Assembly: GCA_031213475.1 (NCBI GenBank)
Contig: JARUPZ010000004.1
Span: forward strand, 930,001 to 994,000
Length of the DNA: 64,000 nt
Source: Nereocystis luetkeana
Lineage: Eukaryota; Sar; Phaeophyceae; Laminariales; Laminariaceae
Direction of reading: 5' to 3'
Shown here: positions 21,142 to 34,600 of the stretch, one piece after another
Layout of the letters: each line of letters starts with the position of its first letter
Numbering within the stretch: position 1 is the stretch's first letter
The notes under the pieces: model-generated
The model's input: the letters and a program-made list of their open reading frames with translations, nothing else
Database searches by the model: none
Told to the model about the DNA's origin: nothing
Made by a program: the position numbers and the translations under genes

Positions 21142-24100
21142 GTGCGTGGGCAAAGCTACACCTGTATGAGTGGGGATTTGAAGTATAGAATATCAGGTAC
21201 ATGACACGAACGACTCACGCAAGATCTAAAGATGAACGAACTGGTACTCTTCCGTTTTGAACTCTGAAACAAAGGCACTAATCTTGGAAACTGATCCGGT
21301 AATGAGTCTGGCGGACAGGATCAAATAGCCGCATCCGTCGATCCAGCGTGAGAGCAACCGGAATTAATCCGATTAAACATGTGCATTTCTACAACGAGAT
21401 GTGTTTTATTCGTGTTTTTTTTTTTTGCATGCTCATATGTGTTTACCAGGTATCACATTGTACGAGTATTCGCATGAATGGGTACAGGCTACATACACAG
21501 GAAGCACGACATATACACTGCACGCACACGTTACACGCAGGGAGGGAGGAAAAGGGATTGGCTGAGAGTGATGATGTTTGGTGTCTCTAGATTGTGTTAC
21601 CAACTTTCGAGTTACTTACGAAACTACGTATTCTTCGCAATTTAGTAAACTAGTAGTAATAATAATATGATAAGATACCTTGGAGAACGGATACGAGTAT
21701 TATTCGTACACTATTAATATTTGTACGTTGCAAAACCAGCGGACTAAAAACAACCGTTAAGTAACATAGTACGATCACTCTCACCCACACCCACCAACTA
21801 ACCCACTCACCCCTCGCTAAAATATCCAGAAAGACAAAACCGGAGAATGGGGGATGTGAACCCATGCTGCTGACCCCCAGAGTCCGGATGGGGACTGCTC
21901 TATTATTACGTACCGATGACCCAAACTAAGGATTGTGATTGTTTGCTCGATCTTGGTACTTGTTGACATTTGGATTTGAATAACGAGTACCTGGTAGTTT
22001 TGCGCGTATCTACGTCGACTATCGACTGTTGTCAGCTGTCGGATGCGACTTGGACCGAAGTGGGTCGATTAGTCAAACATTTCGGACGGAATTGGTCGAT
22101 GCTCGAGCTTTGTAAGCTTAGGCTCTGCAAGTGTGGGAAGGTGTATCTGGTATTCGTTAGGGTACCTGTGTATTATGGAATTGTTGAATACCCGGGTAAC
22201 CTAGACGCGGGTACATGATCTACCAACGGGTGTATGTGAATTCATGTTTATTCTGCTGTATTACCTTCTCCCCAATACCATTCGACCCATCGGTAATATT
22301 ACATGCCCTGGGATTGAGACAATATACACGCTGAGTGTTCGGCCAGCTTGAGTATATCGCCAAACACCCACCATGCCCGTGTGTACCCGGGTAGATATCC
22401 TTGGATGCCCGGATTTTATGCGGGTAGATCCGGGTAGACCCTACCAACGGGTATCCATGACCCATATGACGGCCCCCACTATGTTACCTATCGTCTTGTT
22501 ATATACGGTACCCAGTAGGACATTGAACGAAAAGGAGGACACCCCCGTAAAAAAATAACTTGAAGAGGGACTTTGCTCTTCGTCGGCGGCGACGCCCATG
22601 CACTCCGTCGAATCGACTCGAAATCAAAACCTATGGGGTTTGACGAACTCCCATGGCCCCTGCCTTCCCAACCATTCAGTTTGGGTGTGTGTTTTGTGAA
22701 CGTGTTGTCGATGAACGAAAGTGGTCAAAAGCAGAGCGCGAGTATGTGCCCCTCTTTGACACGTTTACGCGAGGGCATATGATACCCCGTCCCCTCCGCC
22801 AGGTACTTGTAGTAAGTTTGGGAAGTCCCCTTTATGGTACGCAAGGCTGTACTTTTTTTGTCGAGATTTATGCGGCTCTCGAGATAGGTATCTGTACTTT
22901 TTTTGTCGAGATTTATGCGGTTCTCGAGATAGGTATTTAGGTGTGATCTCACACCATTGATTTTAATATTAATACTCGCAGGCGGAGAACTTGCACGTGA
23001 ATTCAATATATACTGTTGTATGTATAGCAGGAGTTGTTGAAGATAGGAATGGCCTACATGTTGCCAAATGGGATCAGGGTACCAGGTGGGTCTCCGGCAA
23101 CTCCTTCGGAGGGTTTTTTGTATTTCTGCGCCACTAAGGGAGCAGGGTGCCTTATGGGAATTGACCCACTGCCGGGTCAAAGCACCAAATGGGAACCGGA
23201 TGCCAGCTGGTAAACAATACGTGCAAACCCGAATAGCCTGGCACATACGCGCATGTTGTCCGCCGCTGCATACTACTGCTGTTCCTGGTACCTCGTTGTG
23301 GTCATGTATCGTTTAAAATACGTGCTCTATTGTTGTTGTTTTCATTCTAATAATAACCCATCGCCGAAATTCTAGTCCGTGGTCACAGGGCAGGCTCCAA
23401 TAACTCTGGAGAGGAAGAATACTTCACGAGAAAAAATACACAGACACGAAACAGTAGACGTAATAACTTACGCACATCGCACACCTCAAAGAAGAAAGCA
23501 TGAAATCAGCGTACTCGTACTATCAATACGTACGCACCAAGATACAGCAGTAACGTATGCTAAGGTTGCCTCCGGGAAGTGTCTAGGGTAGTGTCGCAAG
23601 AGAGAAGTGTCTATTTTTCATGAACGAGTGACTATTTTAACATACCACAGGGTACTTTGTCCAGAACATGTGTTCCTATCCCTGTATGTGACAGAGAGAC
23701 GCAGAGTGTGCGCGGTGAACGGCCTACCGCAGCCAGTGCTACATACCTTGCACCACACATTGCACGTACAGAGTACAAACTGACCAGGAATGCCTGTGTT
23801 TGGCGCCTGCCTTCTTCTGTTTTCGCTCCGCCCGCATGGTTGCCCACCGCAGGATCCACTCGATCAACTCTGTGGCGATCGACCTACTCCACGCTGTCCA
23901 ATCGTCATGGAAAGCTTGGACCCGGCAGTTGAGATGAGGCGCGCAGAGCCTGAGCCTCCTAAAGGCATCCTCGCGGACGTAGCCCTGGTGCGCCTGCACC
24001 AGGGAGTTGATTGGTGCGTGAGGGCCAAAGTAGCAGATAAAAAAGCAGCGGCTCTGAAAGCACAGGAGCTGTTTCTTGCAACGGGGAAAACAGTCCTTGG

Positions 24101-24697
24101 CATGGTCTGCAAAGAGCGGCTGGGGGGGGGTAACCCCTACGAAGCGGGCGGTGTTTACCGCACCCCCCGTGTCGCTGGTGCTCTTGATGAGCTTTCCACG
24201 ATCCAGAGGCATTTCCGCTCCAGTTTTGGGGCAGCTGCTTTAATTCTGGAGGCGATACTGCTTAACATGGTGCACGAGGCACAGGAGGAGGTATGGAGAC
24301 TGCATCCCTCCCTGGACTTGAACAACGAAGCGCTGAAATGGGGTGAGTTGTTTTTGTATCTGGTACGTGGCTAACGATGCCCGTACAGGGTAGACATATT
24401 CCTACGTACCGCAGTACAGCAGTAGATAGCGGGGATGTCTAAAACCCCGTGCTGGGGCCAGTACGTACGTACCGGTTTGGTCCCGAATGTTCAGCCTCCT
24501 CCCTGTACCCACCGGTTGATAACGCAAGTATGCCCAGACGAAAACCGACCATCGCCTACCGTAGACGTGGCAGATTCCTAGTAAGAGACGTCCCACTTCC
24601 CACTCCATCAGAAGACCCTGCTGGGATTATTGGAGCGACATACTGGTACAATGGAGGCGGGCAATACCATACCGTTAAACCACACCCAACACCTTGA
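20770..24697 (+). CDS. Unidentified three-exon gene with Pro/Ala-rich N-terminal segment
   Basis: Exons 20770-21141, 23853-24342 and 24495-24697 join in compatible phases (0 then 1) to give 354 codons and a TGA. Residues 1-124 are a low-complexity segment of recurring P-T-x-P-P-V-x-L-P units ending in a poly-Ala run. Residues 125-290 look globular and mostly helical, with ADVALVRLHQGVDWCV, ALKAQELFLATGKTVLGMV and RHFRSSFGAAALILEAILLN. The last exon is short and basic, then Tyr/Gly-rich (GATYWYNGGGQYH). No family is recognised. The start is not seen: exon 1 opens at an acceptor (CTGGCAG), so an upstream exon probably exists. The 2.7-kb first intron holds the 45-bp duplication. The minus strand over 23739-24212 is also open, but it lacks matching splice sites. 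Confidence 0.6.
22847..22936. repeat. 45-bp tandem duplication
   Basis: The unit CTGTACTTTTTTTGTCGAGA...CTCGAGATAGGTAT occurs twice, head to tail, with one base difference. It lies in an intron of the 20.8-24.7 kb gene. Confidence 0.9.
23853..24342 (+). CDS. Exon of the 20.8-24.7 kb gene, globular part
   Basis: The acceptor GCCCACCGCAG precedes 23853 and the donor GTGAGT starts at 24343. 163 codons plus one base. The encoded segment has mixed composition and alternating hydrophobic/charged residues typical of folded helical protein, including QRHFRSSFGAAALILEAIL and NMVHEAQEEVWRL. Confidence 0.68.
24495..24697 (+). CDS. Terminal exon of the 20.8-24.7 kb gene
   Basis: The acceptor CGAATGTTCAG precedes 24495. 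The two bases CC complete the codon split at 24342 (GCC, Ala). The frame then runs to TGA at 24695-24697. It encodes a basic patch (PRRKPTIAYRRRGRF) and a Tyr/Gly-rich end. The intron before it would be 152 bp. Confidence 0.55.
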
Positions 24698-25339
24698 TGT
24701 AGGTAGATGTTGTAAATGTCATACCCTCTGGTATAACTAAATGGAGTTTTTTTTTTGTCCTTGAGGTTGGTTAGCTCTCAGTCGCTTGAAGATGATTTTG
24801 TACTATTAACAATAGTAGTTTTTGAACCGAGACCGACCTAACTTGGGATGAGGTCCACCTCTCCTTTCTTTGGTGCGCCGTTTGCTGGACGTGCCTCACC
24901 CGCACCTGCTTGCCCCTCCCGACCCTGCCAGGGGTGGGCGGCCTCGGCCGACTCGCAGCGCGTCCCGGGGGCGAGAGGTATCGCCGTGTTATTATTCACA
25001 AAACAAAATGTTCTGATTTCAAGTGTCTACTCGTACATATATTGTAGAAAGGCATCAATCTGTGGCGCAGTCAGTCAGTACGCTATTAATAAATGCTCTG
25101 CAGGTTGAGTCAACGCACAGCCAGTGTTTGGACCTTCACCTGGCCCTTGCCCGGTTCGAATCCAGCAGAGGTCGTGTCTTTTTGTCGTTTTTGGGTGCTG
25201 TAAAAGGGATACTCATACTCGATGGGGACATTGGGATCGCTTGTGTCGGCCTATTCGCGTACTTCGTGCCCAACTAAACTCTGGGTCATACTTATTGGTT
25301 CACGTATTGTGCGAAGTGGCATAAAGTCAGATGCCAACA

Positions 25340-25645
25340 TTTTTTTTTGTTTTTGGTCCATTGACCCTGATTCCAGTTTTTTCTCTCTCTGCACTCGAAC
25401 ACGTATTAATGTATTGTACACCTTGGCAATAATGTCGCACTTATGGCCCCATTTGCGTACATCCTCGGTCATTACGGGTATGCGGCGAACTTTAGGTGTT
25501 GCTGGTTGATCGAATCTGATTCCAGTGCTTTCTTTCTCTTCAATCAGGTACGATTTTTTTTTAAATGTTCCCAACCCTTGGCAGTACTGTGTGTCGCATT
25601 TACGGCCGACTTGCCTACGTCCGTGGTCATTACGAGCATGCGCGG
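25340..25645. repeat. Diverged tandem duplication of about 150 bp
   Basis: TTGACCCTGATTCCAG...GTCGCACTTATGGCC and CGTACATCCTCGGTCATTAC in the first unit are matched in the second by TCGAATCTGATTCCAG, GTGTCGCATTTACGGCC and CGTCCGTGGTCATTACGA. Between these anchors the identity is low. Minus-strand frames are open across both units, but no protein family is recognised. Confidence 0.6.
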
Positions 25646-26689
25646 AGCCAGAGCGGGCGTCAACCCGCCGCGGCAAAGCCCCTCTTGTATTTGTTTGTTT
25701 ATTTTTTATCTACAGACTACACTGCGGCATGGCATGGCCGGCATGGCGCGTGCACCCGTGTACACGAAATCCAAAAATTGTGTTTTGGCGCTGGCATTCT
25801 GCAATGATTTCATGATATTCGCATGTACTCATGTACTATTAACTATTAATGGTGATACCGTACCTGTTAGACTCCATCAAACTGCAGTATGGGCATATGT
25901 ATACGTTTGGAATCTTGTGTTCGCTCTGCTCGCGCGTACTCTGCTGCTTGCTGTGCTGCCGGAAAACACTTAGGGTTTCCATTGAGTATGGAGGTGTTTC
26001 ATTTTGGGGATAGGGGAGATTAAGTTCCAACCGCCGTTTTCCGTTTTCCGAGGAACCCTACCCGGCAAGTTCGGTACCGGTAATCACCGGCACCGGGTTA
26101 CAGACATCCCTCTGGTGCCCCTTACTTGAGTTGGCCTGTGTCTCCTTCAGTCGCTGCAGCTGTACCTGCAGTAAGTAGCATGACACTTGCCTGACGCAGT
26201 ACATAGGTGAAGTGCCGAGAGGTGCAAGGGGATCATTTTCGCCCTGGATGGGGTAGAGTTCCATCCCCTGTGTTGACGGCTTTCAAGATTTGCAGTTGCC
26301 GCTCGCGGGTGTCGTTGGCACTTTTTGGCCAGTTTTCGTTCGAACGGGTGCCGTTCGCACGACTTTTTAGCGGTGACACGCATTTCTGCCTCAGGTGCTG
26401 TTGTTCTTGGGGAATGCGTGCTGGCTGCGGCAGATATATATACGAGTAGTGTCCCGGAACTTCCCGAAAAAACTAAAAATTACTGCAGTACGATCCGTAC
26501 AAGGGTCTATCAACAGGCACCGCCGCCTGTCGGGGGGTGGTATTCTATTAACTGGATTGCCCATCGGCACTGTCTGGATGTAAGCTGTCGAACACGCATA
26601 CGTATATAGTTACAGCTAAATCTATAATTCGTATCACAATATTCGAAAGAGTTAACTCTTTGTTTCTCCCTCTTGACTAAAAACACTCA

Positions 26690-27005
26690 CTATTAATATT
26701 CGCTATTAATATGAATACGCAGATTATAGATTTTTTTATTGGGGGGTGTTTCCACAATATATATACTGCACTCGTATCCTCCACCTATAATAATGTTGTG
26801 CAATGGCGTTTGTCGATGGCCATTGTTGCCTACTACCGCCGACTTGTAAAACATTCACTATTAATATTAATACGTAGACTTTAGTTTTTCTTTTTATTGG
26901 GGGGTGTTTCCACAATATACTACACTCGTATCCTCCACCTATAATAATGTTGTGCAATGGTGTCTATCGATGGCTATTGTTGCCTATTACCGCCGATTTG
27001 TGCAA
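26690..27005. repeat. 158-bp tandem duplication
   Basis: TTATTGGGGGGTGTTTCCAC, CCACCTATAATAATGTTGTG, TATTGTTGCCTA and ACCGCCGA recur with an offset of 158 bp. The units differ mainly in the number of TATTAATA words at their left ends. Confidence 0.88.
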
Positions 27006-30000
27006 GGTATCGTATCGTAGCAAGAGAGGATCAGAATCAATCGAGCGGCAGGCGAAGAAAAATCAGACAGACGCTGGCGCTACGTACGTACAGATTCGGT
27101 GCACCATTTTTCAGCCCGTTCTCCCCAAGAGCAGTATTATTAGTATTGATATATTAATACTGTGCTGTAAGTCCACAACGTGTTTTCATAGATAGCTTGC
27201 ACATCTACTGCGGCCTGCAATGCCCATCGATGAACTCGGTTCACAACGGATTGTGGTGGGCAAACAGTGCTTATCGATGTACCAGGTATTGCTTACCTTA
27301 CCCAATCTGTTGCGGCCGGCAAGGACCATCGACGGACACGGTTTGCAATCTACGAAACTGTGGTGGACAATGTCTCTATCTATGGGCAGACAGAGTATCC
27401 CCAATATAATTGTCGCTTCCTATAGCGGTAGTTTCCACATCTATCGCCACCGACATTATCTATCAATAGACATTTTCCACAGTCTATTGTGGCCGGCATC
27501 GAAATGTTTCTCTATTGTCTCATCGTCGAAGAGGTTACTACTGTAATAGTGGTTTTGAGTCTAGTTTATCCAGAGTAGGTGAAGTGGTGTTTAACCTAGC
27601 TTGTCCCTGGTGCGTACAGGGTTCTGGCCGATTGCCCTATGACATCGATGGGTGAAGGCATCCGAGGCCCCCAGTAGCCTATACTCGTGTAATATATTCT
27701 GGTACAGAAGTAGCTCCAGATTGTGTTCTCGAAAAAAAACAAGAACGAGTATTGCGACGGGCACGACCCATTCAGAACACCGCAGCCATGGCTTTGGCGG
27801 GAACTGCTTGAAGCTTGTGCTGGGTGTCTTTTATGACTGTGGTTATGATATTCGTTAAATGCACACTACAGACCGGTCATATTGGGCGCGTCTACTCGTA
27901 CGCCTCTTGTTGGTGTCGAGACGCTACCCACTGGCCTACTGCACCATTGTTTACCTCACGCGACGAAGCAGCCGCTGGGTCTGGGTACCTATGCTGCGCC
28001 TTATGATCAGCATCCCCTTTAGTCTTGGTCTTACAAAGCTATCAAGTTTGAATAATGTTAGTGAAAAGGGGCGGCCAGGTCAGTCACGGGGTCAACTCGC
28101 GGTGTCCTTGGAATACCTGGTACTTGTGCTATACTTGGATGTTTAAGCATCTTTGGTTTAATGTTATATATACCGTCCTCTTCCTAGTCTAACCCAGCGC
28201 GTACGTAGCCGGGACTGCTCCTCGTATCCGATGCTCACGGCAATCGTCCTCCAAACCCCAAACTGTATGGTATTGCAGGGACCGAGCAGTTGGGTCCGGA
28301 GAGGGCAGGGCTGCCTAGGGAAGGGTGGGGCGACGACCAGGTGAGCGTCTGACTATCTGACTATATACCGGGATTCGCACATTGTACTCGCGCTTCCAAG
28401 CAGTAGTAAAGTACGACACACGGAGCATTATATTCCAGGTATACACTTGGCTATACTGGTGTGCCTGTTATTTGATACCAGGTAGCAATCGATATCGACC
28501 GAGAAGCTATTAATACTGTAGTTCGATACTACTGCACACGGTACCGATTGTTTAGAGATAGCTGGTACCTGGTAGGTATTAAGGCTCATGGCGCATAACC
28601 TACTAGGTATGGCGATTGGCGTGTGTACCAGCTCGTAGCTGGTGTGTACGCCTAGACTCGATTGCCGATGGCCGGCAATACACAGTCAAAACGTTCGAGG
28701 CAAACACGTAGTCACTGTCAGGTGACTTGTACGTGAAGCTTCAACATAGAAGAGAAGAAGAAGATGGTGTGGTGACCCCAAGCCACATTGTTGATTGATT
28801 GCTCAGCTGGAAGCTGATGATGATGAGCAAAAGTAGAGCAAAAGTAGAGTGAGCTCAAAGGGGAGGGCGGTGCGCGTGTGCGCTCGCAGCTCGCAACAAA
28901 GGACGACCCTTGCACTTCGGTCAAACAAAAACAAAATGAGGGAATACCCTCGTATTCCGTTCAAAATAAAACAACGAAGAGAACCCCCAGATTTACTGTA
29001 AAGAACAATATACCTTGGGGTACATATCCATGACCCCAGTGTAGCCTATGTTGTTTCTCCAACCAGAACTACAGTAAAACTATGCTACCGGTCTCGGAGG
29101 GATACTGAAGATATCCTTTCCATTATTTACCAATGATAGCACGTACTAAATGTGCTGTCTACCGTAGATCATGTACGTACGTACCACAACAACAGTAGAT
29201 CCATGACACTACTCGTCATTGGGACTTTATTCTGTGCGTTCGGGTGCACAGCAGTATATGTGTAAAAAGACAGCTGCTGCTATCCTACTATAACTCAGAC
29301 TGGAAAACTGTCTGTTGTACATAGAATGCGTAAATGTATACCAGATGACGTAAGTGTAATCGAGTAACGAATATGATGGTTACTGACAAGTATCATATCT
29401 AATAGTAGGCAACAGGATCCCGTTGTCTGATTAATGTTCGGCATCAACAGCAGTTTTTTACAGCAGCCTATTGACGTGGTGAATGTTCAGTACGTACAGC
29501 TTCATGGCGCATCGTAACAGCACTGTGTCTGCTTGTAGCTTTGATACATAGCAGGTGTGATATGTCCCATAGGAAAACACCGGTGCGAGCAATCACCGAC
29601 TGTTGACAACAGGACGTACTGCTTCTGCGGTTACTTTATCTAGGAGCGTTTGTTCGACATAGGTATTGTTTTGAGAACATTCCAGAGCTGGAAAATAGAT
29701 TTCTGCACCATTTAGACCTCCTGCATAATTTCATGCTGTAGGGTATATTTAGCAGTATTCTGGACGTCGTAGGCTTCTAGAGCAGAGCAGTACTCTATTC
29801 CTAAACTTGGGAGACACCAAGGTGCAGCAGCCACGCTGATTTATCTGATCTACTTTGATATACTGCTGTGCTCTTGTCTTTGAGTACACGTACGGACATG
29901 GACTCAACAATTTCGTAGCTATCTTGCTTTTCTGGCCCGCAAGCGGCATCTTCAACGTTAAACCTCTTGTCCAGTTTCCCAACATCAGCCAGGTAGTGAA

Positions 30001-30933
30001 GCCACTACTAGCGCAAGCCTGCGCTATCTATTCCAACACAATATGTACCACAATAGCGATACGTGCTGTAAACGATAAAAAGGGATATAAAATCGGTATT
30101 CGTACGTACGATTTCGATGGTCCACATCTACGTCGAATTTTCTGGTTCAGTACTTCGTCTCCTAAATATTAACAATGAATTCATTCACAGTGCTATACGC
30201 TATTCATAGCTCAAGCCATGAATGGATTATGCTCACCCACCCAAACTCACACCACTCTAGATGCGAATGTAAGATCCGTTTGGACACTATTAATACTGTA
30301 ATATGAATAGCAAACGTTCCTAAAGTTTCCGTCCTAACCCTCATCAAAGTCACCGTAGGAAGCTACCTGCTCTGTACGTGGGAAGCTGTATCGTTTCATG
30401 CGATGCCACTGTGCGGCCCGAGCGAGGGGCAGCGAACCTTCTAACGAAAGAGCTCGGGTGTGGTCGCCCTTTCCTCGACATGTGCCGTGCTACGGTAGTT
30501 CGCTGCCGCTGCCTCGAGAAGTTGCCTAGGACCCCAACCCACCCATAAGCACGAGCTGAACCCATGCTTCGGAGACGAAAAAGGAAAAACAGTTCCTGAT
30601 AGCTTGAAATCTGAGCGGGAAAAAGTTTGCCGTGACTAACGTTTGGGGGGAAGGTTATGGCGACGCACGCCTACTTCGCTTCGGTACTATCCAATACAAG
30701 TACGAATCATATCATATCACGTCACATTCCATCACCATTAGTTATCCGCAGGGCCCGACTGGCTCGCATACTCAAAACGATCGAAGTACCAAAGTATCAA
30801 GGTACTTGGTATCGGTGATTGGCAGCGCACGTTGCCCGTTTCGGATTACTGCTGTCAATAGTTTCCTTTACTTACATATGACTGAATATTTTGCCCCAAA
30901 ACACTGTCCCTCCATTCACTCTCGCGGCCGCAG

Positions 30934-31600
30934 GCGGCGGGGGCGGAAACACGCGATGTCCCCCCTCCGTTGCCCCCTGGCTGGGAGGAGTACCACGCGA
31001 CCGATGGCCGGCCCTATTTCTTCAACCGCCCAACGGGCACTGTGCAGTGGGAGAGGCCTCCTCCTCCTCCGCTGCCCCACGGCTGGACAGAGTTCCAAGC
31101 GAAGGACGGCCGCGTGTGCTTCTTCAACCGTAAAATGAGCAAGGTCCAGTGGGAAAGACCAAACCCGGATGTTTGTGGTGTTAGTCGTGTTCATGGCGGT
31201 GATGGTGATGATGGTGCCGGTGGTGGCGGTGGCGGTGTTGGTGCCGGTGTTGGTGGTGGTGATGGTGATGGTGGTGGCGGTGGCGGTGGTGGTGGTGCTG
31301 GTGGCGGTGGTGATGATGGTGATGGTGATGGTGATGGTGTCGGTGGTGCAAACCGCCGCCGTGACCCCTCCCATTCGTACCAGCACCCCGTCGACGAGGA
31401 GAAGATGCGCCAACCTAACTTCCAGGCGCGAGGACACCGCCTCATGTGCTGGACGGATGTGGAGGAGTTTGTAGTGGGTCATGTTACCGCCCCTGGGTCC
31501 ATGGCGGTGGGAGGACGCATCTTCATGTACCGGTCGGATGGGAAGGCGTACCTGTTCAGTCCTGTGACCCCCCTCGGGTGCGCAGTGTCCTCCGCACGCG
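30934..31600 (+). CDS. WW-domain exon (two WW domains and Asp/Gly run)
   Basis: The acceptor CGCGGCCGCAG precedes 30934 and the donor GTAAGTGG begins at 31601. WW1 starts LPPGWEEYHATDGRPYFF and ends TGTVQWERP. WW2 starts LPHGWTEFQAKDGRVCFF and ends SKVQWERP. Both keep the two tryptophans about 22 residues apart, the aromatic pair and the closing proline. A (GGT/GAT)n tract (31190-31350) encodes Gly/Asp, followed by a folded-looking segment (EEKMRQPNFQARGHRLMCW). The first seven bases downstream of the acceptor allow no ATG in frame, so translation starts in an earlier exon. Confidence 0.8.
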
Positions 31601-34600
31601 GTAAGTGGCGAACGGCCCAAACGTTAAAATGTGTGATAGGCGGTTGTCCTTTGCTCTTGGCCATACTTACGACCAGCCGCAGCGACAATGTTGGTCAGTG
31701 ATCGTGTTATGCACATTGCGCTCCGCCTATCATGCACCTACACTTGTCAGAACCATCCGGTTTGACGTGTCGCCCGTCCCTCGCTGGCGGCCGTCCGACG
31801 CGGTTTTTCATTCAGGGTTGATTTCTAGAGACTTTTGTCGAGCTCGGGGATCGCTAAAGGTAGTTTTACGGCAACTGTTCTGCCGTGGTGTTGTACTTCG
31901 TGACTGACCCTATTAATAGCCCATACTCCGAATGACTGTTTGAGTGACACTGGTCGGCGCGCGGTTTTGATCACCGCTATCCAACGAAAATGCGCTGATC
32001 ATAAATCATCAGGCCCTCAATGCTACGCGTGAGGTTCATCCTCCCATCTCGGCAAGAAAATACCACAGGCGCACTACCACGATTACGCCTGGCGCTGTCA
32101 GACCCACCTTCACAGCTGAATATATATCCCGACTCGAGCGCCCTTGCCTTTTCCTCTTACTCTTCTTGCATGAACGGCATCGGCCACGTTGGTAGGTATG
32201 GTGGAGGCAACGCTGGCGATGGAACCGCCAGGCTGTGGTACCTGGATGAGCGCGCTCGTCCTCCGGCCCTCTAGCTCGCTGGGGTCTGGCGGCGGGAGAC
32301 GCTCGAGTGTGACGACGAGGTTGACGATCGCTGTGCCGAGGTTGGCGCATTCTTTGGAGTTGCTAGCGGTTCAGGACTGGTGTGATGTGAGTGGAGTCCT
32401 CTTCTGACCCATGCACATAATAAAATATTCTGTAGGGAGGGATTTTATGAGGTTGGCTGGGTAAGGCAACATAGGTTTTGAGAAGACGGGTTTAGGTTGT
32501 GGCTCCTGGCGTGTTCGAGTTGCAAAAGCGTTCGCTTGCAAGCAAGATTCCAGTCGAAAAACATGCGCGTATCATATGCTTCCAAGTGTATCGGGAAGAT
32601 AACACGAGATGTGGGATCGAGATTTGCTCGATACCGTAGCCGCTGTTTATCCTCCCTTGACATATCGGTTCGCTCTAAGTAACGGCAGTAAATACGCGGG
32701 TGCGATCCATGGAGTGCATGCATGTTTACTTATACGGCTCCGCGAGTGCCTATTAATAGATTGATACCTTTTCGAGCGGACTTCGGGGTAAGCGAGGGAC
32801 CGATGTCTGCAAGTCGAATGAAACGCTCCCAGGTACTGTGGTACCTGATATACACTATCCTGTGTACACTGGACAAGTAGGTTCCGTTGTAGGTGGCGTC
32901 ACCAATGATAATGGAGTCTTATCTTCCCCACGACCGTCCCCTGTGTCCATCGGCCTTGCCCTTGCAAAAGTTGTCCGCTTTCGACCTGGGCAGAGTTCAG
33001 CTTCCCCCGGCCTGCACAGGAGCAGGTGGTGCAGATGTCTCAGGTGCGCCCCGGACCTTTTTTGTAGGAGGCGAGGGCGGGGATTCTGGCGAGTGTAGGC
33101 CTTACACCTTCGAATCGCCGAGGGCCGCAGAACCACATTATGAATCTGCGGCACCCGTGTTCCCCTCTGCCGATCCCGACACGGCGCCGGGAGTTGCACG
33201 CGTCCCAGCGGCAGTTGCAGCGAAGGATTCGACGGCTTCCTGTATCGCATCGATTGCGACTGTATCCTCCATGGAGATTGCTGTGAACGGAGAGGGCAGG
33301 GGGGAAGGTCTGTGGCCTCCGAGTCGTCCATCTTTCGGGATTGCAGCCTCGTCTGCAGTTGTTCGTAACGGAGTGACCCGCCTGCAGGCGTCGACGGTTG
33401 CACCCGTGCCCATCGGGGAAGCCAATGGAGCGGAAGCGTCTGCCTCGCCTCTACCAGCAGCAGTGGGGCCTGGCCTGACTTCGCTAGGTGCTTCTGGTTT
33501 GCGAGGAGAAATAGCGACGTTCGGCGCAGGCGATGGCGTTGGTGGTGTTGATGTTAAGAGCACGGCTGCCGCCCCGCTTATTGGCAAATCGACCGGACCA
33601 ACCATTCGGAAGGGAGCGAGGTTCGTGATTGGGGGGCGTAGAGTATCGTCTGACGAGGCCGTCGTCTCCCACATGGCGGAGAAGCTTCGTCAAAAGCAAG
33701 ACATGTCTGACAGGTTGGCAGCGATTGGCCACAAAGAGATGGTGCAGGAGCGTTCGCATCCCCTCTTCCAACAAAACGCTTTGGCCGACGTTCACGTCGT
33801 TTCCAACGATTTGGAGGAGAAGGGAGAGGGAAATGGAGAGGGAGAAGAGGAGAACGACGATGGCCGCGGCGCTCAGGTAAGCTTGGGTGTACAGAAGTAG
33901 GAACGCCCTCGTGGGCCGTATGGAGTTGTTCACGTGGTTCATCCTCAAGTGATCAGCCGGTCACGGTTTTGTGCGGTTGTTCATGGCATGTGCCCCTCCT
34001 CACTATGTGTTGCCACGTATGTGTCTGGTTCCTGGTACCTAGTATCGATTGTGTACGAAATGTCACGTGCGGGTAGTAGCTGTGTCACCCTTACTGAAAC
34101 GTGAAAAACCGTCTGACATCTTCGCGTACGACCGGCGAAACCGCTCTGGCTTCTGTGAGTGAGGCGATTATGAGATGAGGCATGTGGGCTGTTACCGCAG
34201 AGTGAAGTTACTGTTACGTACTTGTTTTTAAGGGTGCGTTGACGAGAGCATCGGGAAAACAGGCCGGGTGATGCGATCGCTTAGCCAGGAGAGAAAAGGC
34301 AGGAATGGTTCCGCTTGACGGTGATTGCGGGATCTGAGGGAAAGGTTTCGCTTGGATAAGTAGCAACCACAGCCGTCACTGCAGCAGCAGCAGCTTCAAC
34401 CAAGACTGCCTCTGTTTCTCGTTCGTTAGCACCACCGCACTGCCCTGCATGGTCAGTCGCCAGCCACAGCACATTCCTGCCTTGCTGCGACCATGGGGTG
34501 GGGATTCGTCAATTGTCTGTTCTCCCGCCATACCGAAGCTGTACCGTTCTCTATCTCTACGTAGTGCCAAATTACATACCAGTAGTATTGTAGCGTAGCA

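Larger units (their letters stand above)
24698..30933. other. Gene-free stretch between the two plus-strand genes
   Basis: Nothing here has both a long frame and splice or start context. Contents: a short GC-rich island (24850-24980), a diverged tandem pair (25340-25645), a 158-bp tandem duplication (26690-27005) with related ATCGATGG-rich sequence to 27530, and many TA-bounded short words. The 5' exon(s) and promoter of the WW-domain gene should lie in the last part but are not recognised. Confidence 0.45.

Noticed and set aside
21850-21912. tRNA-like minus-strand segment ending GGGTTCACATCCCCCATTCTCC
   Set aside because: The 3' half resembles a T-arm and acceptor strand, but no pairing 5' acceptor strand (GGAGAAT) or D-arm could be found. 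At most a tRNA or SINE fragment.
31190-31445. Poly-Pro minus-strand frame
   Set aside because: Complement of the GGT/GAT trinucleotide tract of the WW-domain exon.
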